DNA of 64,000 nt from Branchipolynoe longqiensis (taxonomy: Eukaryota; Annelida; Polychaeta; Phyllodocida; Polynoidae), in contig CM059199.1 in NCBI GenBank assembly GCA_030323885.1, positions 3,741,923 through 3,805,922 of the forward strand. Reading direction: 5' to 3'. Of the stretch, positions 31,266 through 42,835 are shown one piece after another; within the stretch, counting starts at the first letter, position 1, and every line of letters starts with the position of its first letter. The notes under the pieces are model-generated. The model ran no database searches, was not told where the DNA came from, and saw only the letters and a program-made list of their open reading frames with translations. The position numbers and the translations under genes were made by a program.

Positions 31266-31470
31266 GGGTATGGGTGAGGGGTGACAATAGCTAGGAGCTA
31301 TATGTATGCAGAAACAATATTACATCAGAGAGGGTGAGAACCACTGACACCCGCACCCCCACCACCCACCCCCCACTCCCACTTTGCACCCCCTCCCCCC
31401 CGCCCCAGTACAGGATGCATGCACACCTGTATCCCAGCCCCAGTCTCCTCATTGTACAAACACAACCTAA
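31266..31470. other. C-rich spacer
   Basis: CACCCCC runs and unique sequence before the next MITE. Confidence 0.5.
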
Positions 31471-31886
31471 AGCGCGCATTCCTTACACGCGGTCTGCGGT
31501 ATGCGGCATGCGGCATGCGGCATGCGGTATGCGAATGGCATGATTCCTTACACGCAGCATGCGGCAACCCGAACCCCACCACCACCACTACCATATGTTT
31601 CCCCTCTGCACCCTTGTGTGTGACCGTTCCGTAATGCTCAGTTGCCTCTCCTCGTCTAAAACTAATGGACAATGCGACTGACGTTTCTATTCGCATACTG
31701 CGTGCCGCATGCCGCATGCCACACCGATCGCTACATGGACCGATCGAGTTGTCGCATTCGTATTCGCATTTGCATTTGCATGCCACATGTAAGGAATGTA
31801 GCCCATAGCCTTCAAGGCGTTTCGATTTTTTGTCGCATTCGCATTCGCATTCACATACCGCATGCTGCGTGTAAGGAATGTACCCT
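31471..31886. mobile_element. PIF/Harbinger-like MITE, ATTCCTTACACG family
   Basis: It starts AGCGCGCATTCCTTACACGC after TAA (31468-31470) and ends GTGTAAGGAATGTACCCT before TAA (31887-31889). It shares with 57350-57801 and 59502-60108 a core holding ACATATGGTAGTGGTGG (here inverted) and GTGTCCATTAGTTTTA-like sequence. Confidence 0.9.
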
Positions 31887-31889
31887 TAA

Positions 31890-32440
31890 AGCCCCAGTCA
31901 CACCTCACCAGACTCGGGAACCGGTCCGGTACATGTCCGGTACCCATCGGGCGGTGTCTGGCAGTGTCCGGTGGTGTCCGGCAGTGTCCGGTACAATTTT
32001 TGAACATGCACTAACCTTGAACCGGGCACCACCGGACTGATGTGTACGGTTGGTGTCCGTTTTAAGTCTGTTTCGACCGTTTTGTCTGGTTCATGTCCGT
32101 TACTCATCCATTAGGTGTCCGTTTTGTATCCTGAAGAGTCCGTTGATGGTGCTGCGGGAATTCGGTCCTTCGGTTTTTGGTGCGTACGTGAACAGTCCGG
32201 TAGGTGTCCGGTAGGTGTGCGGTTGGTGTCCAGTTGGTGTCCGGTTGGTGGCCGTTTGGTGCCCGGTCTGTCCGTTTGACATCCGTTTGACATCTGTTTG
32301 ACATCTGTTTAGCCTCCGTTTAGCCTCCGTTTAACGTCCGTTTCATCTGGTGGCCGTTGCAACAGTTTGTCACCGGACACCACCAGACTAGAAAATTCTT
32401 TGTCCGGTGGTGTCCGGTGGTGTCCGGTACTCAGTCCCTT
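31890..32440. mobile_element. PIF/Harbinger-like MITE, CCAGTCACACCTCACC end, right end lost
   Basis: It starts AGCCCCAGTCACACC directly after the TAA that closes the previous element. The interior is a dense field of TGTCCGGTGGTGTCCGG and CCGTTTGACATC words. The right end is missing, cut where a SINE begins at 32441. Confidence 0.75.
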
Positions 32441-32785
32441 ACCAGACGGGATGGCCGAATGAGTTATAGCGTCCGCCTCCCGTGTTGGTAGATCGTGGGG
32501 TCGTGGGTTCGAACCATGACCGAGTCAAACCATAGACTTAAAAATTGATACTTGTTGCTTCCCAGCCTGGCGCTCTGTTATTTGGATAGGGCAAGGACTG
32601 GTTGGCTCAGTGTCAGGATAATGTGACTGAGTGGGATATCAGGTCATGGTGCTGGTGGCCTGGTCTTCCAGTGGGGCAGCACTATAAAGTCACCATGAGT
32701 GTGCACTGTCACAAGTCGGTACCCGTCCTGATATGAACTTAGATGTTGCTAGGACGTAAAACAACAACAAACAACAAAACACTTA
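32441..32785 (+). mobile_element. tRNA-SINE, subfamily A
   Basis: Head ACCAGACGGGATGGCC, A box GAATGAGTTATAGCG, B box GGTTCGAACC. The complete body and tail end AACAACAACAAACAAC. Confidence 0.93.
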
Positions 32786-32821
32786 ATTATCGTGTATAGC
32801 ACCCAGTAATATTCATATGAC

Positions 32822-33165
32822 AATACGCAGTTGCCGAGTCAGTAAGAATGCACGCTTCTCGTGTGGAATATCGGGAGTTAGAATCCCGGCTGAATCAAAC
32901 CGATGACTTACAACATTGATACGTGTCACTACCCAGCCTGGCGCTCGGCATTATTAGTATAGAACAAGGACTGGTTGGCATAGTGTCAGGATAATATGAC
33001 TGAGTGGGATATTGGGTCATGATGCTGGTGACCCTGGTCTCCTGGTGGAGCAGCACTATAAGGTCTTCATAAGTGTGCACTGTACACAAGTCAGTACCCA
33101 TTTTGATATAATCTTAGATGGTGCCTGGATGGAAAACCCCAAACAAAACAAAACAAAACAAACAG
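32822..33165 (+). mobile_element. tRNA-SINE, diverged copy
   Basis: Weaker head (GTTGCCGAGTCAGTAAGAATG) and B box GTTAGAATCCCGG. The body is recognisable through GGATAATATGACTGAGTGGG. The tail ends in CAAAACAAAA. Confidence 0.85.
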
Positions 33166-33410
33166 CAATACATATATTTTAAATGTTCAATGCAGAACAT
33201 AAATAAATTGAACTAATACTCTGGAAGACCCTTTATTTGGGGTCGTCCTAATTATTGCTTTCATTAAGCCAACGAACAAAGGTGTAAAATAGGTTTTTAT
33301 TTGAGAAGCAATCCCAGTCTAACCCATACATTACAAGCTGACAAGAAATTGTCTTTATAAGATTTGTGGCCTACGATAATTGGAGTTTGTCGATCTTCTT
33401 CAGCCCAGTA
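33166..33410. other. Spacer, nothing recognised
   Basis: AT-rich sequence with no identified feature. Confidence 0.5.
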
Positions 33411-33413
33411 TAA

Positions 33414-34019
33414 AGCTGTATTCACACGGGCAAGTTCAATCGATTCCTATAAATCGACTTGCCTAGTTCGATTCACAAGTGCCGTGTGAATGCGCGGCTG
33501 AGGCGTTTTAGGGCTGAATCGATTCATATAAATCGTTTAATGTAAAACGCTTCGCTAGGTGGTCTACAGGAACCGATCTATGCTGAAACGTTTTATTTAT
33601 GACATCACTTGCATGCGCAGTCGAGGGAAACGTGACAGTCGAGACCTGAGTGTGTTGACTTTCCGGTAAATTTGCTTTATGAACCTGCTAGAGGTGCACA
33701 GATATTTTGTTCATCATTTATTTTTAGGGTTTCACTGTCCAGCAGAACTTTTGACCATTCCAAACCAATACGATTCAGTACATACATATCTAGGTCGAAC
33801 TCACTCTCTCGTGGTGACGTTGCCTAATCGAAAACTGGCGCTGGTCAGGCTGGACTTGCTCATGCGCAGATATCCACTTCCGCCTTAAACCGATTCAAAG
33901 CACTGCCCGTGTGAATGCGAAACACTTTCAAACTCGGTCCGTGTGAATGTGCATTTAAATCGATTCATATGATTCGCCTTGTCTTGATCGCTTTGCATTT
34001 TGCCTGTGTGAATACAGCT
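33414..34019. mobile_element. PIF/Harbinger-like MITE, 606 bp, GTATTCACACGG ends, TAA duplication
   Basis: It starts AGCTGTATTCACACGGGCAA after TAA (33411-33413) and ends TTGCCTGTGTGAATACAGCT before TAA (34020-34022); the ends match at 19 of 20 positions. The interior contains many ATCGATTC and GAATCGAT words in both orientations. The short frame at 33679-33888 has no recognised domain. Confidence 0.92.
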
Positions 34020-34022
34020 TAA

Positions 34023-34162
34023 GACCAAAAGGGATTCATGCTTCAGTGGCATTTAATAAGGGTGACTATGTTGTGTGCTTACTATAATGTCATTACATTG
34101 TGCCCTTACCAATACCAATAATGTCACTGTGATGTTGTTCCTTATTATTTTGAATTGTATAA
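34023..34162. other. Spacer
   Basis: Short AT-rich link between the MITE and the minisatellite. Confidence 0.45.
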
Positions 34163-35697
34163 TTAACTAGCTAACATATTGTCTCATATTGTCTAACCAG
34201 CTAGCTAACATATTGTCTCATATTGTCTAACTAGCTAGCTAACAATATAGTAACATATTGTATCCATATTGTCTAATTAGCTAGCTAACATATTGTCTCA
34301 TAATGTCTAACTAGCTAGCTAGCATATTGTATCCATATTGTCTAACCAGCTGGCTAACATATTGTCTCATATTGTCTAACTAGCTAGCTAACAATATAGT
34401 AACATATTGTATCCATATTGTCTAAGTAGCTAGCTAACATATTGTCTCATAATGTCTAGCTCGCTAGCTAGCATATTGTATCCATATTGTCTAACTAGCT
34501 GGCTAACATATTGTCTCATGTTGTCTAACTAACTAGCTAACATTGTCTCATGTTGTCTAACTAACTAGCTAACATATTGTCTCATATTGTCTAACTAGCT
34601 AGCTAACATATTGTATCATATTGTCTCATATTGTCTAACTAGCTAGCTAACATATTGTCTCATATTGTCTAACTAGCTAGCTAACATATTGTATCATATT
34701 GTCTCATATTGTCTAACTAGGTAGCTAACATATTGTCTCATATTGTCTAACTAGACAGCTAACATATTGTCTCATATTGTCTAACTAGCTAGCTAACATA
34801 TTGTATCATACTGTCTAACTAGCCAGCTAATATATTGTCTCATATTGTCTAACTAGCTAGCTAACATAGTTTCTCATACTGTCTAACGAGCCAGCTAACA
34901 TATTGTCTCATACTGTCTAACTAGCCAGCTAATATATTGTCTCATATTGTCTAACTAGCCAGCTAACATATTGTTTCATACTGTCTAATGAGCCAGCTAA
35001 CATATTGTCTCATATTGTTTAACTAGCTAGCTAACATATTGTATCATATTGTCTAACTAGCTAGCTAATATATTGTATCATATTGTCTCATATTGTCTAA
35101 CTAGCTAGCTAACATATTGTCTCATACTGTCTAACTAGCCAGCTAACATATTGTATCATACTGTCTAACTAGCCAGCTAATATATTGTCTCATATTGTCT
35201 AACTAGCTAGCTAACATAGTTTCTCATACTGTCTAATGAGCCAGCTAACATATTGTCTCATACTGTCTAACTAGCCAGCTAATATATTGTCTCATATTGT
35301 CTAACTAGCCAGCTAACATATTGTGTCATACTATCTGACTAGCCAGCTAACATATTGTCTCATATTGTCTAACTAGCTAGCTAACATATTGTCTCATACT
35401 GTCTAACTAGCCAGCTAACATATTTTCTCATACTGTCTAACGAGCCAGGTAACATATTGTCTCATAAGAGTCATATTGTCTAACTAGCTAGCTAACATAT
35501 TGTCTCATGTTGTCTAACTAGGTAGCTAACATATTGTATCATGTTGTCTAACTACCTAGCTAACATATTGTCTCATATTGTCTAACTAGCCAGCTGTCAT
35601 ATTGTCTCATGTTGTCTAACCAGCTAGGTAACATATTGTCTAACTAGGTAGCTTAGATATTGTCTCATATTGTCAAACTAACTACCTAACATATTGC
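34163..35697. repeat. 34-bp minisatellite (CTAACTAGCTAGCTAAC + ATATTGTCTCATATTGT)
   Basis: About 45 units of 34 bp. One half is the near-palindrome CTAACTAGCTAGCTAAC, the other a pair of ATATTGTCT/ATATTGT words. Variant units (AGCCAGCT, TCATACTGTC) recur in ordered blocks, indicating higher-order amplification of several units. Every frame is interrupted. Confidence 0.96.
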
Positions 35698-36240
35698 TTC
35701 TCAACAATTAAACAGCAAGTTAGAAAATTGCATATCATTATCATGCAAACAGATATACTAGATGTACTCAATGTATTATGTCTGATATCACCCCACCCCC
35801 ATTTTTGCCCCCCCCCCCCATCTCTCCTTTTGCGCCCCCCCCCCCCCCCACCCTCCTCCCCGCCACTCCCTCCTTCATACACACACTCTCATTCAAAACT
35901 GAGACCAGTTCTGTTCAATCACACTGACACTCCCCCACACAGCCTCGCGATTTCCGCCCCCGAGTGTTTGTTGGTGGTGGGTGGTAGAGGGGGTGGGGAA
36001 GGGGGGGGGGGAGGGGGGGCTGCGGGGAGGGAGAGTGAGGATAGGAGGGGGGATGGCCTGAGGGAGAGTGAGGGTGGGAGGGGGGAGGGCGTTCCTCCCT
36101 TTGTGTCCACCACAGTTGTGATGGTGGTTGAAATTGACCTGGGAGGAGAGGGGGGCGGTGGGGGGGAGGGGGTGTGTTCAGGGGACGCAGGCCGAGAGGG
36201 TATCAGCGCGCCCCGGGGGCTGAGAAAAGGGAAAGCCCGC
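35698..36240. repeat. Low-complexity C runs, then G/purine-rich tract
   Basis: C9-C14 runs at 35809-35850 are followed by GGGGAGG-rich sequence to 36210. The G-rich plus strand has strong G-quadruplex potential. The 193-aa frame here is compositional. Confidence 0.75.
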
Positions 36241-36370
36241 TTTGAGACTTGTTGGACGTTACGTCATACTTACCCAACACTGCCCCGCGACGCGCTAAGG
36301 GTGTCATAAATCAACGTCAGTTACCTGGACACCTTCTCTGGTCACTCAGCTGGTGAGCGCCTGATTACAG
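36241..36370. promoter_or_regulatory. Small unique island with CRE-like and PBC-Hox-like sites
   Basis: GACGTTACGTCATA (CRE-like), CCGCGACGCGC, and TCATAAATCA at 36304-36313 (minus strand TGATTTATGA, one base from the PBC-Hox consensus). It sits between two long repeat blocks. Function is inferred. Confidence 0.3.
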
Positions 36371-36372
36371 AC

Positions 36373-37120
36373 CCCCGGCTTGTACACACTCTCTTACACA
36401 CACTTACACACACTTACACACACACACACACATGCACATATACATACGTACAGACGTACACACACGCACACACGCACACACACGCACACGCACACATGCA
36501 CACACGCGCACACGCACACACGCACACACACGCACACACGCACACACGCACACACGCACACACGCACACACGCACACACGCACACACGCACACACGCACA
36601 CACGCACACACGCACACACGCTCACGCGCTCACACGCACTCACACACGCACACCCGCTCACATGCACACACACGCGCACACTCACACACGCACACACATA
36701 CACATGTGCACATGCGCACATGCGCACACGCACACACGGGCACACAAACACACACACACGCACACCCATGCACACACGCACACACAGGCACACACGCGCA
36801 CACACACACACATGCACACACACACATGTGCACGCGCACATGTGCACCCAAGCACACATGCACACATGCACACATGCACACATGTACACATGCACACATT
36901 CACACACACGCGCACATACACACTCAAGCAAGCACATGCGCACACACACACGCACACACATGCGCATGCACACACATGCACACATGTACCTGCACACATG
37001 TACATATGCACGTATGCACATATGCACACATGCACACATGCACACATGCACACATGCACACATGCACACATGCACACATGCACACATGCACACATGCGCA
37101 CATGCACACATGCACACACG
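36373..37120. repeat. (CA)n / CACACG / CACATG repeat
   Basis: Nearly continuous CA with CG and TG substitutions, ending in a clean (CACATG)n run. Z-DNA prone. Long His/Thr and Cys/Val frames on both strands are artefacts. Confidence 0.97.
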
Positions 37121-37124
37121 TGAG

Positions 37125-38155
37125 TGAGGGCGTGAGTTTGGGGATGGGTGAGTGTGGGTGAGTGTGGGTGAGTGTGGGTGAGTGTGGGCGACTGAATGTG
37201 GGTGAGTGTGGGTGAGTGTGGGTGGGTGAGTGTGGGTGAGTGTGGGTAAGTGTGGGTGAGTGTGGGTGAGTGTGGGTGAGTGTGGGTGAGTGTGGGTGAG
37301 TGTGGGTGAGTGTGGGTGAGTGTGGGTGAGTGTGGGTGAGTGTGGGTGAGTGTGGGTGAGTGTGGGTGAGTGTGGGTGAGTGTGGGTGAGTGAGTGTGAG
37401 TGTGGGTGGGTGAGTGTGGGTGAGTGTGGGTGAGCGTGGGTGAGTGTGGGTGACTGAATGTCGGTGAGTGAATGTCGGTGAGTGTGGGTGAGTGTGGGTG
37501 AATGTGGGTGAGCGTGGGTGAGTGTGGGTGAGTGAATGTGGGTGAGTGTGGGTGAGTATGGGTGAGTGTGGGTGAGTGTGGGTGAGTGTGTGGGTGAGTG
37601 TGGGTGAGTGTGGGTGAGTGTGGGTGAGTGTGTGTGAGTGTGGGTGAGTGTGTGTGAGTGTGTGAGTGTGTGTGAGTGTGTGTGAGTGTGGGTGAGTGTG
37701 TGTGAGTGTGGGTGAGTGAGTGTGGGTGAGTGTGGGTGAGTGTGGGTGAGTGTGGGTGAGTGTGGGTGAGTGTGGGTGAGTGTGGGTGAGTGTGGGTGAG
37801 TGTGGGTGAGTGTGGATGAGTGAGTGGGTGAGTGCGGGTGAGTGAGTGACTGTAGGTGAGTGAGTGTGGGTGAGTGTGGGTGAGTGACAGTGGGTGAGTG
37901 AGTGTGGGTGAGTGTGGGTGAGTGGGCTACGTCAGTATGTGTGCAGTGAGTGAGAGTTGGTGAGTGAGTGTGGGCGAGTGACTGTGGGTGAGTGTGGGTG
38001 AGTGTGGGTGAGTGTGGGTGAGTGTGGGTGAGTGTGGGTGAGTGTGGGTGAGTGTGGGTGAGTGTGGGTGAGTGTGGGTGAGTGTGGGTGAGTGTGGGTG
38101 AGTGTGGGTGAGTGTGGGTGAGTGTGGGTGAGTGTGGGTGATTGAGGGTACGTCG
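37125..38155. repeat. 10-bp minisatellite GGGTGAGTGT
   Basis: About 100 units of GGGTGAGTGT with occasional 4-bp or 6-bp slips and isolated ACTGAATGT variants. Three blocks of perfect units are separated by diverged stretches. The antisense frame (part of an 805-codon open frame over 36404-38821) is a PTLTHTHPHS repeat translation. Confidence 0.97.
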
Positions 38156-38189
38156 GTATGTGTACAGGCGTGTGTGAGATACTGAGAGT

Positions 38190-38640
38190 GTAGGAGAGAT
38201 AGGGAGAGAGGGAAAGAGAGGGACCGAGAGAGAAAGAGAGAGAAAGAGAGCGAAAGAGAGAATGGATGAGAAAGAGAAAGAAATAGTGAGAGAGAGGTCG
38301 AGAAAGAAAGAGAGAGAAAGAGAAAGAAAGTGAGAGACAAAGAGAAAGAAGGGTAGCGAGAAAGAGAAAAATGGAGAATGAGAGAAAAAGAGAGAAAGAA
38401 AGAGAAAGAGAGAGAGAGAATGAGAAAGAGGAAACAAGAGCAAGGGAGAGAAAAGAAAACTAATGAGAAATACAGAGGAAGAGAGAGAACGAGGGACAGA
38501 AAGAGGGACAACAAGAGAGAATGAGAAAGAGAGAGAGAATGGGAGAAAGAGAAAGAGAGAAGGAGAGTGGGAAAGAGAAAGAGAGAGAACAAGAGAGAAA
38601 GACAGGGAGAGCAAGGGAAAGAAAGAGAGAGAATGTGCGT
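38190..38640. repeat. Polypurine (GAGAAAGA)n tract
   Basis: Almost pure A/G on the plus strand, built from GAGAGAAAGA words. Confidence 0.95.
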
Positions 38641-39040
38641 GTATTACTGTATGTGTGTGTTTGTGGTGTGAGAAGCCTCCGCCCTCCCCCACCCCCCAAC
38701 ACACACCCTGTACCCCCCATACCCCTCCACACACCCACCGCCCCCACCTGGCCCCTGTAGGTAGACAAGGACAGATTGAGGGTGCGCGTGGGTGCGACGT
38801 AGCTGCCCTATTAGGGCGCATTAAGCACCGATTAATAATGATAGTTGCTCACCACTTAGCAGGACATGTCCCCACGTGTGACCCCGCTGTCTGTGACCTC
38901 CTGTTAAATAACAACAACACCACACACACACCCACACACACAGAGGGAGTGATAGCGTCCATATTGGTTCAGCATGAGTTGGGTGAAGACTGGGTGTCGG
39001 TAGTTGTGACGGTGGCTTAGTTTGTCACCACCCTAAGAAT
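38641..39040. other. C-rich spacer then unique island
   Basis: CCACCCCC runs to 38760, then unique DNA with CACCGATTAATAATGATAG (homeodomain-like cores), CACGTGTGACC and CTGTGACCTCCTG. Candidate regulatory DNA by uniqueness only. Confidence 0.35.
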
Positions 39041-39089
39041 AAGATTAAGAGAAGCAGGTACTGCGCTAGAGAGGGAAGAGAAAGAGACT

Positions 39090-41080
39090 GTATATGTATA
39101 TACCAGGTATGTGTGTGTATGTTATGTGTATGTATGTATGAATGTATGTATGAATGTGTGTATGTATGTACGTGTGTATGTATGTATATATGTATGTATG
39201 TGTGTATGTGTGTATATATGTGTGTATGTGTGTGCATATATATATACATATATATATATATACATATATATATATGTGTGTGTCTATGTATGTGTGTATG
39301 CATGTGTGTGTATATGCATATGTGATATTTAGGTATGTGTGTAAGTTTTGTGTAAGTATGTCTGTAGGTACGTGGGTAGGAGTGCATATGTATGTATTTG
39401 TGTTTTGTGCAGTTATGTGTGTATGTGCATGAAGGTGTGTAGGTATGTATGTAGGTATGTGGGTAGGTGTGTGTGTTTGTGTATGTGTATGTATGTAGGC
39501 ATGTGTGCAGGTATGTGTGTAGGTATCAGCTGGTCGGAATGTGTGTAGGTATGTGCATATGTATGTGTAGGTATGTGTGTAGGTGTGTAGGTGTTTGTGT
39601 AGGGATGTATGTAGGTATGTGTGTAGGTATGTGTGTAGGTATGTGTGTAGGTATGTGTGTAGGTGTGTATGTGTTTGTGTAGGTATGTGTGTGGGTACAT
39701 ATGTAGGTATGTGGGTAGGTATGTGGGTAGGTGTGTGGGTAGGTATTGTGTAGGTATGTGTGTAGGTAGGTGTGTAGGTATGTGTGTAGGTATATGTGTA
39801 GGTATGTGTGTAGGTAGGTGTGTAGGTAGTGTGTAGGTATGTGTATAGGTATGTGTGTAGGTATGCATTTAGGTATGCGTGTAGATATTGTGTAGGTATG
39901 TGTGTAGGTATGTGTCTAGGTATGCATGTAGGTAGGTGTGTAGGTATGTGTAGGTATGTGTATAGGTATGTGTAGGTATGCATGTAGGTATGTGTGTAGG
40001 TATTGAGTAGGTATGTGTGTAGGTAGGTGTGTAGGTATGCATGTAGGTATGTGTGTAGGTATGTGTGTAGGTAGGTGTCTAGGTACGAGTGTAGGTACAA
40101 GTGTAGGAGTGCATATGTATGTAGGTATTGTGTAGGTATGTTTGTAGGTGTAGATATGTGTGTAGGTATGTGCATGTATGTGCAAGTATGTGTGTATATA
40201 TGTAGGTATTGTGCAGGCATGTTTGTATGTGTAAATATATTTGTATGCATCGTATATATTGTATGTGTGTACATGTATATATATACAAATGTATGCCCGT
40301 GTATGCATATATCCCATGTGTAGGTATGTGTGCAGATACAAGTGTATGTATGCATGTAGATATGTGTGTAGGTACATGTGTATGTATGGGTCTAGGTATG
40401 TGTGTTGGTATTTACATGTGTATTGTGATGTGTGGAAATATGTGTGGAAATATCTGTGTAGGTGTGTGCGTAGGTATGAGGGTACGTATATGTGTGGGTA
40501 TGTGTGTAGGTTTGTGTGTATGTATGTATGTTTGTATGTATGTTTGTATGTATATGTGTATGCATGTTAGCAGGTGTGTATAGATATGTGTGCAGGTATA
40601 GATATGTGTGCAGGTATGTGTGCAGGTATGTGTGTAGGTGTGTGTTGATATGTTTGTAGGTGTGTAGCTGTATGTAGGTGTGTGTAAGTGTGTGTGCAGG
40701 AATGTGTGTAAGTATGTGTGTAAGTATGTGTGTAAGTATCAACTGGTAGGTGTGGGTAGATATGAGTGTAGGTATGTGTGTATGTATGTGTGTAGGTGGG
40801 TGTAATTATGTTGGCAGGGATATATGTAGGTATGTGTGTGTATGTATGTGTGTATGTATGGGTGTATGAGTGTAGGTATGTGTGTAGGTATGAGTGTAGG
40901 TATGTGTGTAGGTATGTGTGTAGGTGGGTGTAATTATGTCGGCAGGCATACATGTAGGTATGTTTGTATGTATGTGTGTATGTATGAGTGTATGAGTGTA
41001 GGTATGTGTGTATGTATGTGTAGATATGTGTGTCGGTATACGTAGGTATATGTATGTATGCATGTATGTATGTTTGTTCT
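39090..41080. repeat. 12-bp minisatellite GTAGGTATGTGT
   Basis: About 2 kb of GTAGGTATGTGT and GTATGTATGTGT units, with one short TA run near 39235-39275. Antisense frames read THIPTHIP-type repeats up to 429 codons and are not genes. Confidence 0.96.
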
Positions 41081-41445
41081 CGGGTGTGTGTCGGTAAATG
41101 CAAATGCCTATGCATGTTCATGATGTAGGTGCCCTGGGGCTGAACGTGGTGTGGTCTATTTAATGTAACACACACTCCCCATCACACACACTCACACACT
41201 CACACACCCACAACCTCACGTAAACACTGACACACACCCACACACAACCTCACGCACCCCCCACACCCACACCCACACCCACACACATACACCCCCCACA
41301 CATACTCACACCCCCACCCTCACACACTCACACCCCCACACACATACACCCCCACACCCCCACACCCCCCACACCCGCACACGCCCACACACCCACACAC
41401 ACTCACACACTCACACACTCACACACACTCACACACGCTCCCATC
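41081..41445. repeat. CA-rich repeat, CACACCC type
   Basis: After a 90-bp link, CACACACCC and CTCACACA words continue to 41445. Confidence 0.9.
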
Positions 41446-41807
41446 CCAGTCAGTGCCTTATCTGTGCCGAGGCGTGCGACACGCTGCTGAAGTTATTTAT
41501 CAACATGTTGTCTAATTCAATTTTCTCCCGCCGTTACCCGTTGTGCTTAGCCCTTCACCACACAGCCGGCTGAGCGAGTTAGAATCTGCAGTCTGCCCAC
41601 CCCCACATTCCCACCCACTTCCCCCTCCTCCCCACCCAAACTCCCTCCTCACCTCCACCCCTATTCACACCACTGACAGGTCCTTCACACCACTGACATA
41701 CATGCATGTATACCCACCTTCCTCTGCTGCCGCCCTCCCTCACTCTTAAAAAAGAAATACAACAACAAAAATACAAAACAACTTAGCCGACCCTGCCGAC
41801 CCTCTCA
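41446..41807. other. Unique spacer then C-rich sequence
   Basis: 41446-41590 is non-repetitive and includes GTTATTTATCAACATG. CCACCC-rich DNA follows. No gene. Confidence 0.4.
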
Positions 41808-42137
41808 CCGGGCGTGGTGGCCGAATCGGTAGAACGCAGGCCTTGGATGTGGGAGAACGGGAATCGGTTCCCGGTCGAGTCAAACCAATGACTTATAAAA
41901 TTGATATGTGTTGCTTCCTAGCCTGGCCCTCGGCATTAATAGGATAGGGCAAGGACTGGTTAGCTCCGTGCCAGGATAATGTGGCTGAGTGGGATATCGG
42001 GTCATGGTGCAAGAGGCCTGATTTCCCAGTGGGGCAGCACTATAAATTCACTCTGAGTGCACACAGTCACAACTCGGTACCCATCCTGATATAACCTTAG
42101 ATGTTGCCAGGACGTAAAACTCCAACAAACAACAAAC
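41808..42137 (+). mobile_element. tRNA-SINE, subfamily B
   Basis: Head GGGCGTGGTGGCCGAATCGG, B-box region ATCGGTTCCCGGTCGAGTC, and the complete body and tail AGATGTTGCCAGGACGTAAA. Confidence 0.93.
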
Positions 42138-42212
42138 AGCACTGCCACTAGTCAGTACCCATCCTGATATGACCTCAGATGTTTACGGACGTAAAACTCC
42201 AACAACCAACCA
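42138..42212 (+). mobile_element. Orphan SINE 3' end, tandem to the full copy
   Basis: GTCAGTACCCATCCTGATAT through ACGGACGTAAAACTCC repeats the last 70 bp of the SINE immediately downstream of it. Confidence 0.85.
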
Positions 42213-42656
42213 ACCCATCCCCTCCCCCCCCCCCTCCACCAACCACCCTCCTCACCTCCACCCACATTCACACCACAGACTGGTACCCTCTACCTGCCTG
42301 AATACATACCTTCCTCTGCTGTCCCCTTCACTCTTAAAAATAACCAAGCTAGCTGACACCACCTCCCCTCTTTTAATTTCCTTTTTATTCTTCTCTTTAC
42401 AAATAAAACCTTTACCTCTTCACCTTCCGCTCCACCCTGTCATCGCCCCCGCCTTCTGACATCCCCCCCCTCCCGCCCCCCCCCCCCTCCCGCCCCTCTC
42501 CCGCCCCCCGCCCCCACCCCAAACATGCTAAAGAACACTTAATTTGTTCACTGACAGAACCTCTTGTTGCCTCCCTCCAAATATACCCCCACCCATCCCC
42601 ACCTCACCCACCTATCCCACAATGCCTGTGTGATCCGTGAGCTGCATGGCGGGAAT
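42213..42656. other. C-rich low-complexity spacer
   Basis: C runs and CCACC words, and poly-C at about 42465-42490. No gene. Confidence 0.55.
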
Positions 42657-42835
42657 GTAGGGGGCGCTGTGTGCATCAGGTGCACCTTTTCACGGTAACC
42701 CACGTGACCCCACGTGACCCCAGACGCCCCTCGCTCCAGTGCCGGTCCGTGCAGGTGTCAATCAACCAGGGGGCGTGGCTACAGGTGGCTAAAGGTGGCT
42801 ACACATGGCTACAGATGGCTACAGATGGCGCTCGT
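42657..42835. promoter_or_regulatory. Island with repeated ACAGATGGCT and GGGGGCGC words
   Basis: TAGGGGGCGCTG at about 42658 and TACAGATGGCGCT at 42820-42832 resemble CTCF cores. Between them, CCCACGTGACC occurs twice and the 10-bp word ACAGRTGGCT recurs about five times (42781-42830). Evidence is by motif only. Confidence 0.3.

Noticed and set aside
36404..38821. 805-codon antisense open frame
   Set aside because: It runs through the polypurine tract, the GGGTGAGTGT array and the CA repeat. Its sequence is a direct translation of the repeat units, and the 10-bp unit keeps frames open. No domain or unique coding sequence.
39066..40355. 429-codon antisense open frame
   Set aside because: A THIPTHIP-type translation of the 12-bp GTAGGTATGTGT array, whose period is a multiple of three.
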